DNA of 31,073 nucleotides from Planctomycetota bacterium (GCA_024277285.1 JAJRVM010000038.1:1-31073); one strand, 5' to 3'; numbered from the stretch's first letter, positions 16,257-25,370 are shown. The notes: generated by a model from the sequence alone, not told the origin. Numbers and translations: made by a program.

Positions 16257-17108
16257 TTAACCGGGCCAGCGTGCCACGACGCCGGCCGCCAATCGCTGGT
16301 CGGCTTGATTGGTCAAGAACAACCGTTTCGCCACGACGCCACCGTGACAATGCCCGAACAGGTGTTCGGTCAGCAGCGCTTCCAATTCGGGTGGTCCGAT
16401 GCTGGGTGCATGGCATGTCAGCAGCACGAACGCTCGATGTTGCTGGAGCAATGCACGCGTGGTACGGAGCAAACCACCGAGATGGTGCGTCAGTTTCCAT
16501 GATTCGCCCTTGGAGCCGTGGCCGTAGGTTGGCGGATCGAGAATCACTGCGTCATATTGTACGCCTCGGCGCACTTCACGCTGCGCAAACTTGCGCGCGT
16601 CGTCGGCAATCCAGCGGATCGGGGCGTTATGTAATCCAGCGAGTTCGGCGTTGCGTCGCGCCCAACTGACCACACTGCGCGCCGCGTCCACGTGGACCAC
16701 CTCAGCGCCGGCCGCCGCCGCTGCCAGCGTACTGCCACCCGAGTATCCGAACAAATTCAAGACTTTCAGCGGCCGTGAAGAACGCCTTGCTTGCGCGGCG
16801 ATCCAATCCCAGTTGGCGGCTTGTTCGGGATAGACACCAATCGCGCCCGATTCGGTGCACTTCAACTCGAACACAATCCGTTCGTGATGGATGTTCCAAG
16901 TGGTCGGCATCCCTTTGCGTTGTCGCCAGAGGCCACGTGTCGCGGAGTGCCTCGTGAAAAAAGCGTCTGCTTCCTTCCACAACGTGGGACGTTGGCGACG
17001 AAACCGTTCTGCCGCCGGCGCTGGGCGGTCTAGAACGTACTGCCCAAAGCGTTCCAGCCGACGGCCATCGCCGACATCCAGTAGTTCGTATTGGTCGGCC
17101 GAAAACAT
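16257..17108 (-). CDS. Class I SAM-dependent methyltransferase, RlmI/RlmK-like
   Basis: This 283-residue protein has a Rossmann methyltransferase core with VLNLFGYSGGSTLAAAAAGA (116-135), acidic Asp141 binding the SAM ribose, IADDARKF (167-174) and the DPPTYG motif (191-196) typical of RlmI/RlmK-type rRNA m5C or m7G enzymes. It lacks the N-terminal PUA domain of E. coli RlmI and is therefore shorter. The N-terminal 90 residues form a beta-rich cap. It sits between the GT9 gene (23 nt upstream) and the TrmH-type gene (43 nt downstream), all on the minus strand. The substrate is inferred to be rRNA; a free-standing methyltransferase of another specificity cannot be excluded. Confidence 0.88.
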   Translation of the reverse strand: MFSADQYELLDVGDGRRLERFGQYVLDRPAPAAERFRRQRPTLWKEADAFFTRHSATRGLWRQRKGMPTTWNIHHERIVFELKCTESGAIGVYPEQAANWDWIAAQARRSSRPLKVLNLFGYSGGSTLAAAAAGAEVVHVDAARSVVSWARRNAELAGLHNAPIRWIADDARKFAQREVRRGVQYDAVILDPPTYGHGSKGESWKLTHHLGGLLRTTRALLQQHRAFVLLTCHAPSIGPPELEALLTEHLFGHCHGGVVAKRLFLTNQADQRLAAGVVARWPG

Positions 17109-17131
17109 CGACTGGCAAACCTCGTTTCACA

Positions 17132-18184
17132 TCATGCCGCATCGGATTGGCGACGGTGTTGTGTTGCCTGTCGGGTCAGTAGCTCGTCACATGCTTCACA
17201 TACCGACTCGACAGATATCCGTCGCATCATTGTATCGTCGTGACGGCGCCGTCGCTGCTGTGGCGGCACTTCACTCTCGATCGTGTAGTGTGCCGACCCG
17301 TACGGCCCCGAACGTGCGGCACGTGTCGGCCCATAGAGCCCCAGACAGGGCGTGCCGACGGCGGCTGCCAAATGAAGCGGCCCCGTGTCGGATCCGATCA
17401 TCAAACGTGCCCGCCGCTGCAAGGCGGCCAGCTCTTGCAGAGACGTGTCGGGGGCCAGCAGCGCATGCCCTCCCGATTTGGCGACGATGTGCGCGGCCCG
17501 TTCTGCTTCGCTGGCACCGGCCCACGTCACCACGCTCGGCAGACCGTACTGTTCGCCCAAGTACCTGGCGACGCGGCCAAAACGCCTTGCCGGCCAGATT
17601 CTCGCGGCGTTGCTCGCCGCACAGTTGATGGTAATATACCCTTTGGTAAGAAATGCGTGCTGCAAGTACTGCTCGGTTCGTGCCTCCACGTCAGCCGATA
17701 TCGGTACGTCAAATCGAATCTTGGTTGGCTCGATCCCCAACGGTTCCAGCAGTCTGAGCGTGGCATCGACCAGATGCAAGTCTCCCACGTCAATCGTCTC
17801 ACGGTTCAACCAGGGAGCCGTTTCGCGGCCGCGTGGAGCGGCGAAACCGATCCGGCGCGGCGCGGCGCTGAGCCAGCCAAGAACGCTGCTCTTGGTGAGA
17901 CTCTGCGGGTCCAGGACATAGTCGAATTGCCGCGCGCGTAGCTGATGCCGCAACGTGCGAATCGTGCGTGGGGATTTCAGCCAGCCTTTGGGGATGACCA
18001 GGAATTCGTCAACGGCCTGATGCTGACCTAGTAACCTGGCCGCCAACGGTTCGATTGCCCACACCAGTGATGCGTTGGGGAAGTGGTCTCGCAAGGTGCA
18101 TACCAGGGGCAACGTTAAAATGCAGTCGCCGATGGCGCTCAACCGCGTGATGAGAATTCGCGGTGCAAGGTTGGCATGACTCAT
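17132..18184 (-). CDS. Glycosyltransferase family 9 (ADP-heptose:LPS heptosyltransferase type)
   Basis: The 350-residue product has the GT9 architecture. The N-terminal Rossmann domain begins ILITRLSAIGDCILTLPLV (10-28), and the C-terminal nucleotide-sugar domain carries GSDTGPLHLAAAVGTPCLGLYGPT. GT9 enzymes add heptose to lipid A-core in the inner leaflet, so the cell probably makes an LPS-like glycolipid. The ATG at 18184 follows GGGAAGG with 7-nt spacing, which places it above the GTG at 18205. It is the first gene of the three-gene minus-strand set with the two methyltransferases. The exact sugar and acceptor are unknown. Confidence 0.92.
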   Translation of the reverse strand: MSHANLAPRILITRLSAIGDCILTLPLVCTLRDHFPNASLVWAIEPLAARLLGQHQAVDEFLVIPKGWLKSPRTIRTLRHQLRARQFDYVLDPQSLTKSSVLGWLSAAPRRIGFAAPRGRETAPWLNRETIDVGDLHLVDATLRLLEPLGIEPTKIRFDVPISADVEARTEQYLQHAFLTKGYITINCAASNAARIWPARRFGRVARYLGEQYGLPSVVTWAGASEAERAAHIVAKSGGHALLAPDTSLQELAALQRRARLMIGSDTGPLHLAAAVGTPCLGLYGPTRAARSGPYGSAHYTIESEVPPQQRRRRHDDTMMRRISVESVCEACDELLTRQATQHRRQSDAA

Positions 18185-18527
18185 GTTGGTGCCTTCCCGG
18201 CACAAAGAACCGCTCAGTTGGCAGGTCGAGTTGCCGCTGGCAATGCATGCTCGATCTGCAGTCCCGATCGCTTCCTTGCGCCCGAGTCCTTTCGTTGGTC
18301 AAAACAGACTGGTTCCTTCCAGTCACGCTGTTTTCAATCACTGCTATCCAAAAATACCGCGCTGAAACCCTGGAGAAGGAAGGTGCTTCGGACCATCTTC
18401 TTCACCACTTCAAGGCGGATCGTCGCTTGCTTGACTCCTGCCGTTGACTTGTGTTGCTGGATCATCTTGCACGACCGTGTACGCGAAACCGAGGCTCGGT
18501 AATGGCATCGCGCATGCCGTGCTGGAG
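18185..18527. other. Intergenic region
   Basis: About 340 bp between two minus-strand genes. It should contain the promoter of the GT9 operon, but I cannot point to a good box. Short plus-strand frames here lack any coding character. Confidence 0.5.
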
Positions 18528-19430
18528 TTATCGCTTGGTCGTTGGTTCGGGCGTTTTTGGCGACGGTTTGGCAGCTGATTTTACCGGCGGTTTGGCCGGA
18601 CTTTGAGCTTGTTTGTCGGCCGGATCTTTGGACGGTACTTGCTGGCTTACCGGTTGGACCGGCGTTTTTGGTGGCTCCGCTGCTAAATCGGCAACGGCAC
18701 GATCGGCAAACGTGCGTTGGCCCACGAACTGTTCGTACTGCCCCTCGGCTTCATCGTCGGAACCGCGCGTCAGTATCGGAATCCCCAAGTCCTCACCCGC
18801 GAATTGCGTTCCGCGACGAAGCGAACCGCGCTGGAATGGGCCTGCACCGAATATCCAGGTGTCTTTGGACGAGCTTTTCGCCTGGGCCAGGCCGGATTGC
18901 CAGAAGGCATGTCGAGATTCGCGGTAATATGCAAACACGGCAATCTTGGCGGCAGCCACTTCGTCCGATTTCTTGCCGAGGGAGATTTCGGGGATCATGG
19001 GGATCGGTGGCGCGTTGGGAACCAACGAGGCGGCACTGCTCAATGCGTTGCTCGCCGGAATTCCATACGTCACGTCGTGCGCGTCGGTTCCCAAGGCTCC
19101 CACACGCACTTCGGCGATAAACTCGGCCTTTTCACGCTCCTCCTCCAGGTAGCACTCGGCGGCCAGCATCTGTTGCCGTAGCGAACTGATGATGTAGTCC
19201 GAATTGACGAACCCGAGTCCCTTCACGGTCTTGATGTACTTCGTATCAAGATAAACGTGGTGACCGGCTAGGGGACGGAAGTCAATGCTGGCGATCGATC
19301 GGTCCACGGCATCAGAAATCAACAACTGTTGCGTTGCCAAACGCGATTTCGTGCTCCCGCAACCACTCGAAAGAATGGCCAATAGGAGTGCCACGCAGTA
19401 AGTACCGTAGATGTAGTGTTGCCGAAACAT
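18528..19430 (-). CDS. Putative lipoprotein, DUF6655-like
   Basis: The 300-residue protein begins with a lipoprotein signal (YCVALLLAILSSGC, lipidated Cys near residue 24). The mature part opens with STKSRLATQQLLISDAVDRS, then GHHVYLDTKYIKTV and an Ala/Glu-rich EFIAEVRVGALGTD segment. I recall this pattern as DUF6655, a planctomycete-enriched family of unknown function. The last 55 residues are a Pro/Lys/Gln-rich low-complexity tail (PVQPVSQQVPSK, then KPSPKTPEPTTKR). The ATG at 19430 was chosen over a TTG at 19469 because it places the signal at the N-terminus. An outer-membrane or periplasmic location is inferred. The role is unknown. Confidence 0.75.
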   Translation of the reverse strand: MFRQHYIYGTYCVALLLAILSSGCGSTKSRLATQQLLISDAVDRSIASIDFRPLAGHHVYLDTKYIKTVKGLGFVNSDYIISSLRQQMLAAECYLEEEREKAEFIAEVRVGALGTDAHDVTYGIPASNALSSAASLVPNAPPIPMIPEISLGKKSDEVAAAKIAVFAYYRESRHAFWQSGLAQAKSSSKDTWIFGAGPFQRGSLRRGTQFAGEDLGIPILTRGSDDEAEGQYEQFVGQRTFADRAVADLAAEPPKTPVQPVSQQVPSKDPADKQAQSPAKPPVKSAAKPSPKTPEPTTKR

Positions 19431-19661
19431 GGTTTTTCGAGAGCAGGTGCGATTCGTTGATTGTTTCAAACATCAAAAGATGGTGGGGGAGCATAGCAAA
19501 AACGATCGCATGAAAGAACGCGAATTCGTCGGCAGACAGACGTCGAAATCGCTGCGCAGTGCGAGCTTAGCTAAGCTGGGGTGAATGGGTGGTTGCGTGC
19601 TGCTGGAATGCTAGCACTTTCGTGGCGTTTTTCGCCAGGCGATAGCGTTGGTGGCGCACGA

Positions 19662-21065
19662 CTAGACGCGCACGCGTTTCCAACCGCCGTGCGTGAATCG
19701 CCAGAAGACCATGATGCTGCGTACGCAGCAATCGATCAGCATGGCGTACCAGGCACCCACGACGCCCATTCCGACACCGGTAATCGTCCAGGTCGTGAAA
19801 GGGACCGTAAACTGGTCCCAGGCAAGGTAGTAGGCCAGGGGAATTCGGACCAGGAGGAATCCGATAAATGTGAACAGCAGCGGCCAACGCGTGTCGCCGG
19901 CCCCACGCAGGCCACCTGTTAGGATTGTGCCGAGCGCGAATGAAGGCATCGCGATCGCCACGATCTTCAGCAAGCGAATGGTCACGACTGCGGTTTGCTC
20001 GGCCTGTTGCCCGAGGAACAACCCGGTCAACCACTTGCCCTGAAAGAAGAACAAGGCACCCGCCGCGCACATCAAACCGCCGCCGACGGCCACCGCCATC
20101 CAGACACTTCGTGATGCGCGGCGGTGATCTCCCGCTCCCAAAAACTGGCCAGCCATGGTGGCGGCGGCCACTTGGAACGCCAGTCCTGGCAGGTACGCCA
20201 GCGATTCAATTCGCACTCCGAGTCCATGGGCCGCAGAGGACAAGGTGCCTAACGAGTTAATGATCGACAAGAACCAAATGTGGCAGAAGACGATCGCGGT
20301 TTGGTCGATTCCTGCGGGCAACCCCACTCGGAGCAGTCTTCGGAGCCAATCGATATCGACCTGCAACATGCTCCACTGCAACCGCAACCCACATCGCCCG
20401 ACGATCAGCATGGTCAGGATGATCGCGGCCCCGGTAACGTAACCGCATGCCGTTCCAATTGCCAGACCGGACCAACCCAGGCAGGGGAAGGGGCCCAATC
20501 CGATGACCAGTGCGGCACCGACGGCAATGTTCACGACGTTGACGGCCGTCATCGCCAGAAAACCGCTCACCGTATCGCCTGCTCCACGCAAGCAAGCGAT
20601 CCCAACCACTTGGACCATGATTGCCGGAATGACAAACACGATGATCGACATGTACTCGACCGCCAACGGCGCCGCATCCATCTTCAATTGGGTCAGCGCT
20701 ACAAACTGCGTTTTGTATAGCGCCACCGTGACGGTGACCAGGAACGCCAGTGCCGTGCCGGCAATGAACGCTTGATTGGTCACGCGGTTTGCAGATTCAG
20801 TGTCGCGCGCGCCCACGAAGCGGGCCGTCAGTGCCGTGGCACCAATGGCAACGATACCGAAGATGGAAGGGATCAGCCACAACACATACGACATCAGGCC
20901 AATAGCGGCCAGGTGAGGCCGAGCAAGATAGTTTCCGGTCAGCCACAAATCGACCAGTCCGACCATCATCACCAGTAACTGCTCGACCAGCACGGGCCAA
21001 GCCAGTCGTAGCATGGGACGCAGTGTCCCGCGAGCAGTGGTTATCGGTGCATGCACAGTCGGCAA
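19662..21065 (-). CDS. MATE family efflux transporter
   Basis: The 467-residue product has twelve predicted membrane helices in two similar halves, opening with LRLAWPVLVEQLLVMMVGLVDLWLTG. Each half carries a GLRGAGDT-like signature (ACLRGAGDTVSGF in the first, GGLRGAGDTRWPLLFTF in the second). MATE proteins export cationic drugs or metabolites in exchange for Na+ or H+; the substrate here is unknown. The start is TTG at 21065 or GTG at 21056 after a GAGGA; an ATG at 21014 would remove only the first 17 residues, ahead of the first helix. It has no close partner gene. The upstream spacer contains copy B of the 93-94 nt element. Confidence 0.92.
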   Translation of the reverse strand: MPTVHAPITTARGTLRPMLRLAWPVLVEQLLVMMVGLVDLWLTGNYLARPHLAAIGLMSYVLWLIPSIFGIVAIGATALTARFVGARDTESANRVTNQAFIAGTALAFLVTVTVALYKTQFVALTQLKMDAAPLAVEYMSIIVFVIPAIMVQVVGIACLRGAGDTVSGFLAMTAVNVVNIAVGAALVIGLGPFPCLGWSGLAIGTACGYVTGAAIILTMLIVGRCGLRLQWSMLQVDIDWLRRLLRVGLPAGIDQTAIVFCHIWFLSIINSLGTLSSAAHGLGVRIESLAYLPGLAFQVAAATMAGQFLGAGDHRRASRSVWMAVAVGGGLMCAAGALFFFQGKWLTGLFLGQQAEQTAVVTIRLLKIVAIAMPSFALGTILTGGLRGAGDTRWPLLFTFIGFLLVRIPLAYYLAWDQFTVPFTTWTITGVGMGVVGAWYAMLIDCCVRSIMVFWRFTHGGWKRVRV

Positions 21066-21429
21066 CTTTCCTCAGCACGAATCGGACTTTGGCACTCTGC
21101 AGCCAAGGTCAGACCATCGATGCGAACGTGTGGCGTCTGCGGTGTCTTGTCTGGGACATCTCAGTTGGGGAGCATTGGCGCAGATGCAACGACGCGGCGG
21201 CCTCGCAACGTGTCTGGCGGTCGACGCCACGCTAGCTGTTCAGCCAGGCAGGTGCAGTCTGAAATGGTCTTGGCGGGAGCAGGATTGGCAATCCAGAGGG
21301 GGGGGCGATTGGCAAACATTGATCCGCGAGCTTACCAGTATCCATGCCGCCAGGCGGGGCGTCAACGGCTGGAATCGAGTGCCACGAGGCAAAACGGTTG
21401 TGCGCGGGCCACTCTGTTACTAAATCTAG

Positions 21430-21522
21430 AGATCGTTAACTCTTAAAAAAGCTCCAGCGACCAACGGGAGCGGGTCAATGGTGCCCGGAGCGGCAACTCG
21501 GAGGCGGCTGGCGGCCCTGCTG
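21430..21522 (-). repeat. 93-nt conserved element, copy B
   Basis: Read on the minus strand this matches 4984-5077 at about 86% identity with one gap. It starts 169 nt after the DUF1501 stop and ends about 365 nt before the MATE start. As with copy A, its downstream neighbour in the same direction is a membrane-protein gene. Confidence 0.9.
21445..21471 (-). terminator. Terminator-like core within copy B
   Basis: On the minus strand GCTCC (21471-21467) pairs with GGAGC (21455-21451), followed directly by six T (21450-21445). The stem is only 5 bp with an 11-nt loop, so strength is doubtful. It could end the DUF1549/DUF1501 transcript. In copy A the stem carries a mismatch and the T-run is interrupted. 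Confidence 0.4.
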
Positions 21523-21564
21523 TCCTGTGTGCCGTTGTTGACTTATGTATCGGTCAAGAAATAC

Positions 21565-21599
21565 CTGTCTTCCCACCCATGACGTGGGAAACAAGACAG
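21565..21599 (-). terminator. Hairpin downstream of the DUF1501 gene
   Basis: CTGTCTT-CCCAC (21565-21576) pairs with GTGGG (21584-21588) and AAGACAG (21593-21599), with a 4-nt bulge, about 90 nt after the DUF1501 stop. On the minus strand it is followed by a weak T-rich stretch (GTATTTCTT). It may be a terminator or an mRNA 3'-end stabiliser. Confidence 0.4.
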
Positions 21600-21690
21600 T
21601 CCGTAATCCTTGAACAAACACGGCCGTTATTGATTCGTCGATCCTTACCGTTGACGCTCCAGCAGGCTTGTTGGCGTACCAAGAATTGGG

Positions 21691-22962
21691 TTACGCAAGC
21701 AGCTCTCGGATCACTTTACCGCTATTGGCGATGCGCATCGGCCGTCCGCTACGGCTAGTGAAAGTGGTTTCCAGCGAGATATCCAATGCTTGGCAGACGG
21801 TGGCCATCACATCTTCCGACGTATACGGGTCGGTCAGAACGCGCGTGCCATCTTCATTCGTCTTGCCAACGGCAATGCCCCCTTTCATGCCGGCACCACC
21901 TAACAAAACACTCCACGCACGCGCCCAATGGTCGCGTCCGGTGTTCCCGTTGATTCTCGGCGTGCGGCCGAATTCACCCATCCAGATGATCGCCGTGTCG
22001 GCCAGCAGACCGCGTTGTTCCAGGTCTTCCAGCAAGGCGCTCATCGCCTGATCCATCGCGGGGAGTTTGTTGTCTTTGAGTGTCGGGAAAATGTTCTGAT
22101 GGTTGTCCCAACCGCCGAAATCCACTTCGACAAACGGCACGCCCTGTTCGACCAAACGCCGTGCCATGAGGCAGCCGCGGCCGAAATTATTTTCACCGTA
22201 GCGTTCCCGTGCCGGCGCCGGTTCTTGACTGACTTTGAACGCTTCCATCTGCTTGCTCGTCATCAAGTAGAGTGTTTTTTGCAAGATCTTCTGATGGTCG
22301 GCCGCAGCGCTACCGCGTTGTTGTGAAATAAACTGTTTTTCGATCAAGTCGAGTGCCGCCATGCGTTGGAACAGTCGCTCTTCTTCCAGGCCCATCCGCA
22401 GATTGCGTACTCGCCCGGTGCTGCTGACGGTAAAGGGGGACCAAGCCATTCCCAGGAACCCAGGGCCCACACTACCGCCGCCCACCGACACGAAAGGTGG
22501 GATCTCCAAGTCGTCGCGCTGATCGATCAGCTCGTGTGCCAACACGGCACCGTAGCTGGGATAATCGACATTGGGATTGGGTACGTATCCCGTATGCATG
22601 TAATAGGTGCCACGTGCGTGATCCGCCTCACGCGTGCTCATCGACCGAATGATGCTCATGTGGTGCATCTGTTTAGCCAGCTTGGGCATGTGTTCGCAGA
22701 TTTGCGCATCACCGCTAGTGCTGATGGGCTTGAACGGTCCGCCCGTGGCGGCGCCCGGTTTAAGATCCCACAGGTCGATCGTCGACGGCCCACCGCCCAT
22801 CCACAGCATGACGGCCGACTTACCACGTTTCCGCAGCATTTTCGCGTTTGCACGCAGTGCACCACCGAACATAAGTGCCGGCGCGGTGAGCGCCGAGGCG
22901 CCGGCCAAATGGGACAGAAAGTGCCGCCGTGTCATGCCTTTGGGAGTGTTTTCATGCCGCAT
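21691..22962 (-). CDS. DUF1501 protein (sulfatase-like fold, Tat-exported)
   Basis: The 423-residue protein has a Tat-type signal (TRRHFLSHLAGASALTAPALM, residues 11-31). The DUF1501 body follows, with KSAVMLWMGGGPSTIDLWDLKPG, then ADHARGTYYMHTGY and IWMGEFGRTPRINGNTGRDHW near the C-terminus. DUF1501 is related to alkaline phosphatase/sulfatase folds; its function is unknown, but in planctomycetes it is very often paired with a DUF1549/DUF1553 gene, as here. The ATG at 22962 follows GGAGG with 7-nt spacing. It lies 52 nt downstream of that partner on the same strand, so the two form an operon. Length and motifs appear intact. Confidence 0.95.
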   Translation of the reverse strand: MRHENTPKGMTRRHFLSHLAGASALTAPALMFGGALRANAKMLRKRGKSAVMLWMGGGPSTIDLWDLKPGAATGGPFKPISTSGDAQICEHMPKLAKQMHHMSIIRSMSTREADHARGTYYMHTGYVPNPNVDYPSYGAVLAHELIDQRDDLEIPPFVSVGGGSVGPGFLGMAWSPFTVSSTGRVRNLRMGLEEERLFQRMAALDLIEKQFISQQRGSAAADHQKILQKTLYLMTSKQMEAFKVSQEPAPARERYGENNFGRGCLMARRLVEQGVPFVEVDFGGWDNHQNIFPTLKDNKLPAMDQAMSALLEDLEQRGLLADTAIIWMGEFGRTPRINGNTGRDHWARAWSVLLGGAGMKGGIAVGKTNEDGTRVLTDPYTSEDVMATVCQALDISLETTFTSRSGRPMRIANSGKVIRELLA

Positions 22963-23014
22963 TGTCTTGCCTCCGATAAGTGTGCCCGCACCGCGTCTCC
23001 GTTAGAGCACGGTC

Positions 23015-24811
23015 TTAGTGGTTCATTATGAACTCGTTGCTATTGAGTATGGCCCACCACAGGTCTTGCATGGCTTCGGCCATGTTCCCCTTGCGCGCGA
23101 CCAGTAACTGATTGGCCACCGCGATTTCGTCGCGACTTGCCGGACGTGCCAAGCCGGCGTCAAACAAGTAGTTGATCTTGTCGGCCGGTTTGCGGTCGCT
23201 GTCGGCCACGCCACGCAGCAAGTTACCCGGCTCCAACGCCACCGCTTTGCGAATGAAATCGCCGTTGAACATCATCAAGGCCTGCGGGATTGTGCCGTTG
23301 AATGTGGTCGTTTCCCCCCCCTCGTCCGTGCCGAAGGCGATGGTAAACTGACGCAGCCACTGGCTCTTGGCTTGTTCTTGGGCCGCATAGTCACCGCGCG
23401 CTTTGTCGGCCGCCGTCGCCACCAAGAGCGACTCATAAAGCTGCTCGGCCTGCATCTGCCGTATATAGAAATGGCTGAACTTAGGCGGTTCACCCAACGT
23501 CGGGTCGTCAAGCTCTTCGTTGGATTTGTTCGTTCGACTTGATAACGCGTAGGGTTGACTTAGGGCGATCCAGCGGAGCAACTGCTTGACATCGAAACTC
23601 GATTTGCGAAATTCGGCCGCCAAGGCATCCAGCAGCGCGGGGTGCGACGGCGGATTGTGTGGCCCAAGGTCATCGATCGGCTTGGTAAAGCCATAGCCAA
23701 GCATGTGCCCCCACATACGATTGACCATCGTCTTTTCCAGCATCTTGGAATTGACGATCAGCTTTCCAAGTTCCTGGCGCCGCACGGTGTCTTGCACTAC
23801 TCCGCTGCGATCAATAGCGGTCCCATCCACAAATACCGGATAGGCCACTTCCATTTCACCGTTGCGCAATTCGTAGTAGATCTCTGCCTCGCGCGGCGTG
23901 GTCCCTTCGCCCTTGAAGTCACGATCGACCAATCGAGCTGGTTCACTGGGCCCCTGAGCGCGACGTCGAGGGCGGATCGCTTTCGTCTGGCGTAAAAACG
24001 CGTTTAGCTCCCAGAATTTCCGTTGCTTCCAATCGTTGAACGGATGGTTGTGGCACTGTGTGCATTGCACTTGCATACCAAGGAAGATCTTGGCCGTCAT
24101 CGCCGCCGCCTGCGTGCCTTTGTCCTCGTTGACTTTCATCACCAGAAAATTGGTCGCGCCGTTGAAGTTTTCGGTGCCCGGCGTGGTCGTGCCGGTGGCC
24201 GTCACCAGCTGGTACACCATGCGGTCGTATGGCTTGTTGCGCGCCATGGAATCACGCAAGTACTTCTGCATCCCCGCGCGGCTTATGAAACTGTTTCGTT
24301 CCGTGCCGCCACTGCGACCGATCAGAATGTTGGTCCATGTCGTGGTCCAATTGCGCGCGTACTCGTTAATGTACCGCTCGTCGTACAGCAGGCGATCGAC
24401 CAGCTCGCGTTTCTTGTTCGAGTTGCGATTCGCGCGATACTCGCGAACTTCTTCCACGGACGGAATGCGTCCAAGGATGTCCAGGAACACGCGCCGACAC
24501 CACTCGCTGTCAGTCGCCAGGGGCGAGGGTTTTACTGCATAGTCCGCCCAGCCACGTTGAATGTGGTCGTTGATCAGCTTGACCTGCGAGTATCCATAGT
24601 CCTTGGCGACTCGCGGTCGTGCTGCCCAGACTGCCGGCGCCCAGACTGCCGGCGCCCAGTTTGACGGCGCCCAGTTTGACGGCGCCCAGTTTGACGGCAC
24701 TGCGAATATCGGTACCCACAGCATGGCTACTGTCACTGGCAGCAACACGCAGCAACGGAGTCGTGCGATTGCCGCTCTTCGCCAAATGTTCCGACCATTA
24801 GCCTCGCGCAT
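23015..24811 (-). CDS. DUF1549 and DUF1553 domain protein
   Basis: The 598-residue protein has an N-terminal signal segment (about 12-37, CCVLLPVTVAMLWVPIFA). A five-fold pentapeptide repeat (SNWAP x3, AVWAP, AVWAA, residues 40-64) comes next. DUF1549 (about 75-280) includes VFLDILGRIPSVEEV and the CTQCHNHPF motif (250-258), which resembles a c-type heme CxxCH site. DUF1553 (about 340-595) contains MVNRMWGHMLGYG and TTTFNGTIPQALMMFNG. These planctomycete proteins are exported and of unknown function. The CxxCH suggests heme or metal binding but this is not proven. The ATG at 24811 follows GAAGAGG. It precedes DUF1501 in the operon. Confidence 0.94.
   Translation of the reverse strand: MREANGRNIWRRAAIARLRCCVLLPVTVAMLWVPIFAVPSNWAPSNWAPSNWAPAVWAPAVWAARPRVAKDYGYSQVKLINDHIQRGWADYAVKPSPLATDSEWCRRVFLDILGRIPSVEEVREYRANRNSNKKRELVDRLLYDERYINEYARNWTTTWTNILIGRSGGTERNSFISRAGMQKYLRDSMARNKPYDRMVYQLVTATGTTTPGTENFNGATNFLVMKVNEDKGTQAAAMTAKIFLGMQVQCTQCHNHPFNDWKQRKFWELNAFLRQTKAIRPRRRAQGPSEPARLVDRDFKGEGTTPREAEIYYELRNGEMEVAYPVFVDGTAIDRSGVVQDTVRRQELGKLIVNSKMLEKTMVNRMWGHMLGYGFTKPIDDLGPHNPPSHPALLDALAAEFRKSSFDVKQLLRWIALSQPYALSSRTNKSNEELDDPTLGEPPKFSHFYIRQMQAEQLYESLLVATAADKARGDYAAQEQAKSQWLRQFTIAFGTDEGGETTTFNGTIPQALMMFNGDFIRKAVALEPGNLLRGVADSDRKPADKINYLFDAGLARPASRDEIAVANQLLVARKGNMAEAMQDLWWAILNSNEFIMNH
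24624..24698 (-). repeat. Five tandem 15-bp repeats in the DUF1549 gene
   Basis: On the plus strand, GCCCAGACTGCCGGC occurs twice (24624-24638, 24639-24653), then GCCCAGTTTGACGGC three times (24654-24668, 24669-24683, 24684-24698). The two versions differ at three bases, and copies within each version are identical, which points to recent duplication. Each unit encodes five residues on the minus strand. Confidence 0.95.
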
Positions 24812-25248
24812 GTCGACAACCTCTTCTGGCAGATTTCGTCGCTCCAGTACGGAATCGTGCGACGGCCGCGACGGGCCGTCATGCTGGAGTCTCTTGTGGT
24901 GACAGCGTTCAGGACTTTACGCGGTGCAGTCGCTCAAAAAACGCGGCTGCCATTCGCGCCGGCCAGAATCCGCCTTGCCCAGTTGTTGCACAGTGACCAG
25001 TGCACACTGGCCCGGCCCGTGCTACCCAACTCGAGCACTTGCGGTGATCTGGCGATTGCCCCCGGGTTCCACTCTCCCACCTAGGAGGATAGTAGCAAGA
25101 GTGCCGCGTCGCGGCAGTCACCTGCCACCACGCGCTCTATCCGAGTTCTAGTGTGATGAGAGACTCTCGCAACTGATTCACTTTCCACAATTTACCATGT
25201 GAAAGCCAATGAGTGCCGCACCGTACCCCCACCACCGGGTCATAACGT

Positions 25249-25286
25249 GTGTATTGTTTTGCAACACCTGTTGCGAAACGATACAC
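25249..25286 (+). repeat. 18-bp inverted repeat (hairpin 1)
   Basis: GTGTATTGTTTTGCAACA (25249-25266) pairs with TGTTGCGAAACGATACAC (25269-25286). Sixteen of 18 positions are Watson-Crick, and in a plus-strand RNA the other two are G-U pairs. The 2-nt gap means that the innermost pairs would open in RNA, or that it acts as a DNA palindrome. Confidence 0.8.
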
Positions 25287-25288
25287 GC

Positions 25289-25343
25289 AAAATAAAACAG
25301 GCGAGGTGGGAACGTCTATTGGACCACGTTCCCAACCCGCCTG
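25289..25343 (-). terminator. Rho-independent terminator, minus strand
   Basis: Arms 25298-25315 and 25326-25343 match at 16 of 18 positions around a 10-nt loop. On the minus strand the stem is followed at once by TTTTATTTT (25297-25289). It lies about 290 nt beyond the stop of the redoxin/propeller lipoprotein and would end its transcript before the DUF1549 operon. Confidence 0.75.
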
Positions 25344-25350
25344 TAGATTG

Positions 25351-25370
25351 CACGGAAACAAGTTTCCGTG
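25351..25370. repeat. 9-bp perfect palindrome (hairpin 3)
   Basis: CACGGAAAC (25351-25359) and GTTTCCGTG (25362-25370) are separated by 2 nt. It directly adjoins the terminator hairpin, with 7 nt between them. Confidence 0.8.

Larger units (their letters stand above)
21066..21690. other. Intergenic region carrying the second conserved element
   Basis: About 625 bp between the DUF1501 and MATE genes, both minus strand. It contains copy B of the conserved element (21430-21522) with a terminator-like core, and an extra hairpin at 21565-21599. A 136-codon plus-strand frame starting at 21013 has no protein-like character and is rejected. Confidence 0.6.

Noticed and set aside
21013..21423. 136-codon plus-strand frame between the MATE and DUF1501 genes
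   Set aside because: It overlaps the MATE start antisense and has no domain-like sequence or binding site.
25249..25370. CRISPR array
   Set aside because: The palindromes differ from each other in sequence and are not separated by regular unique spacers.
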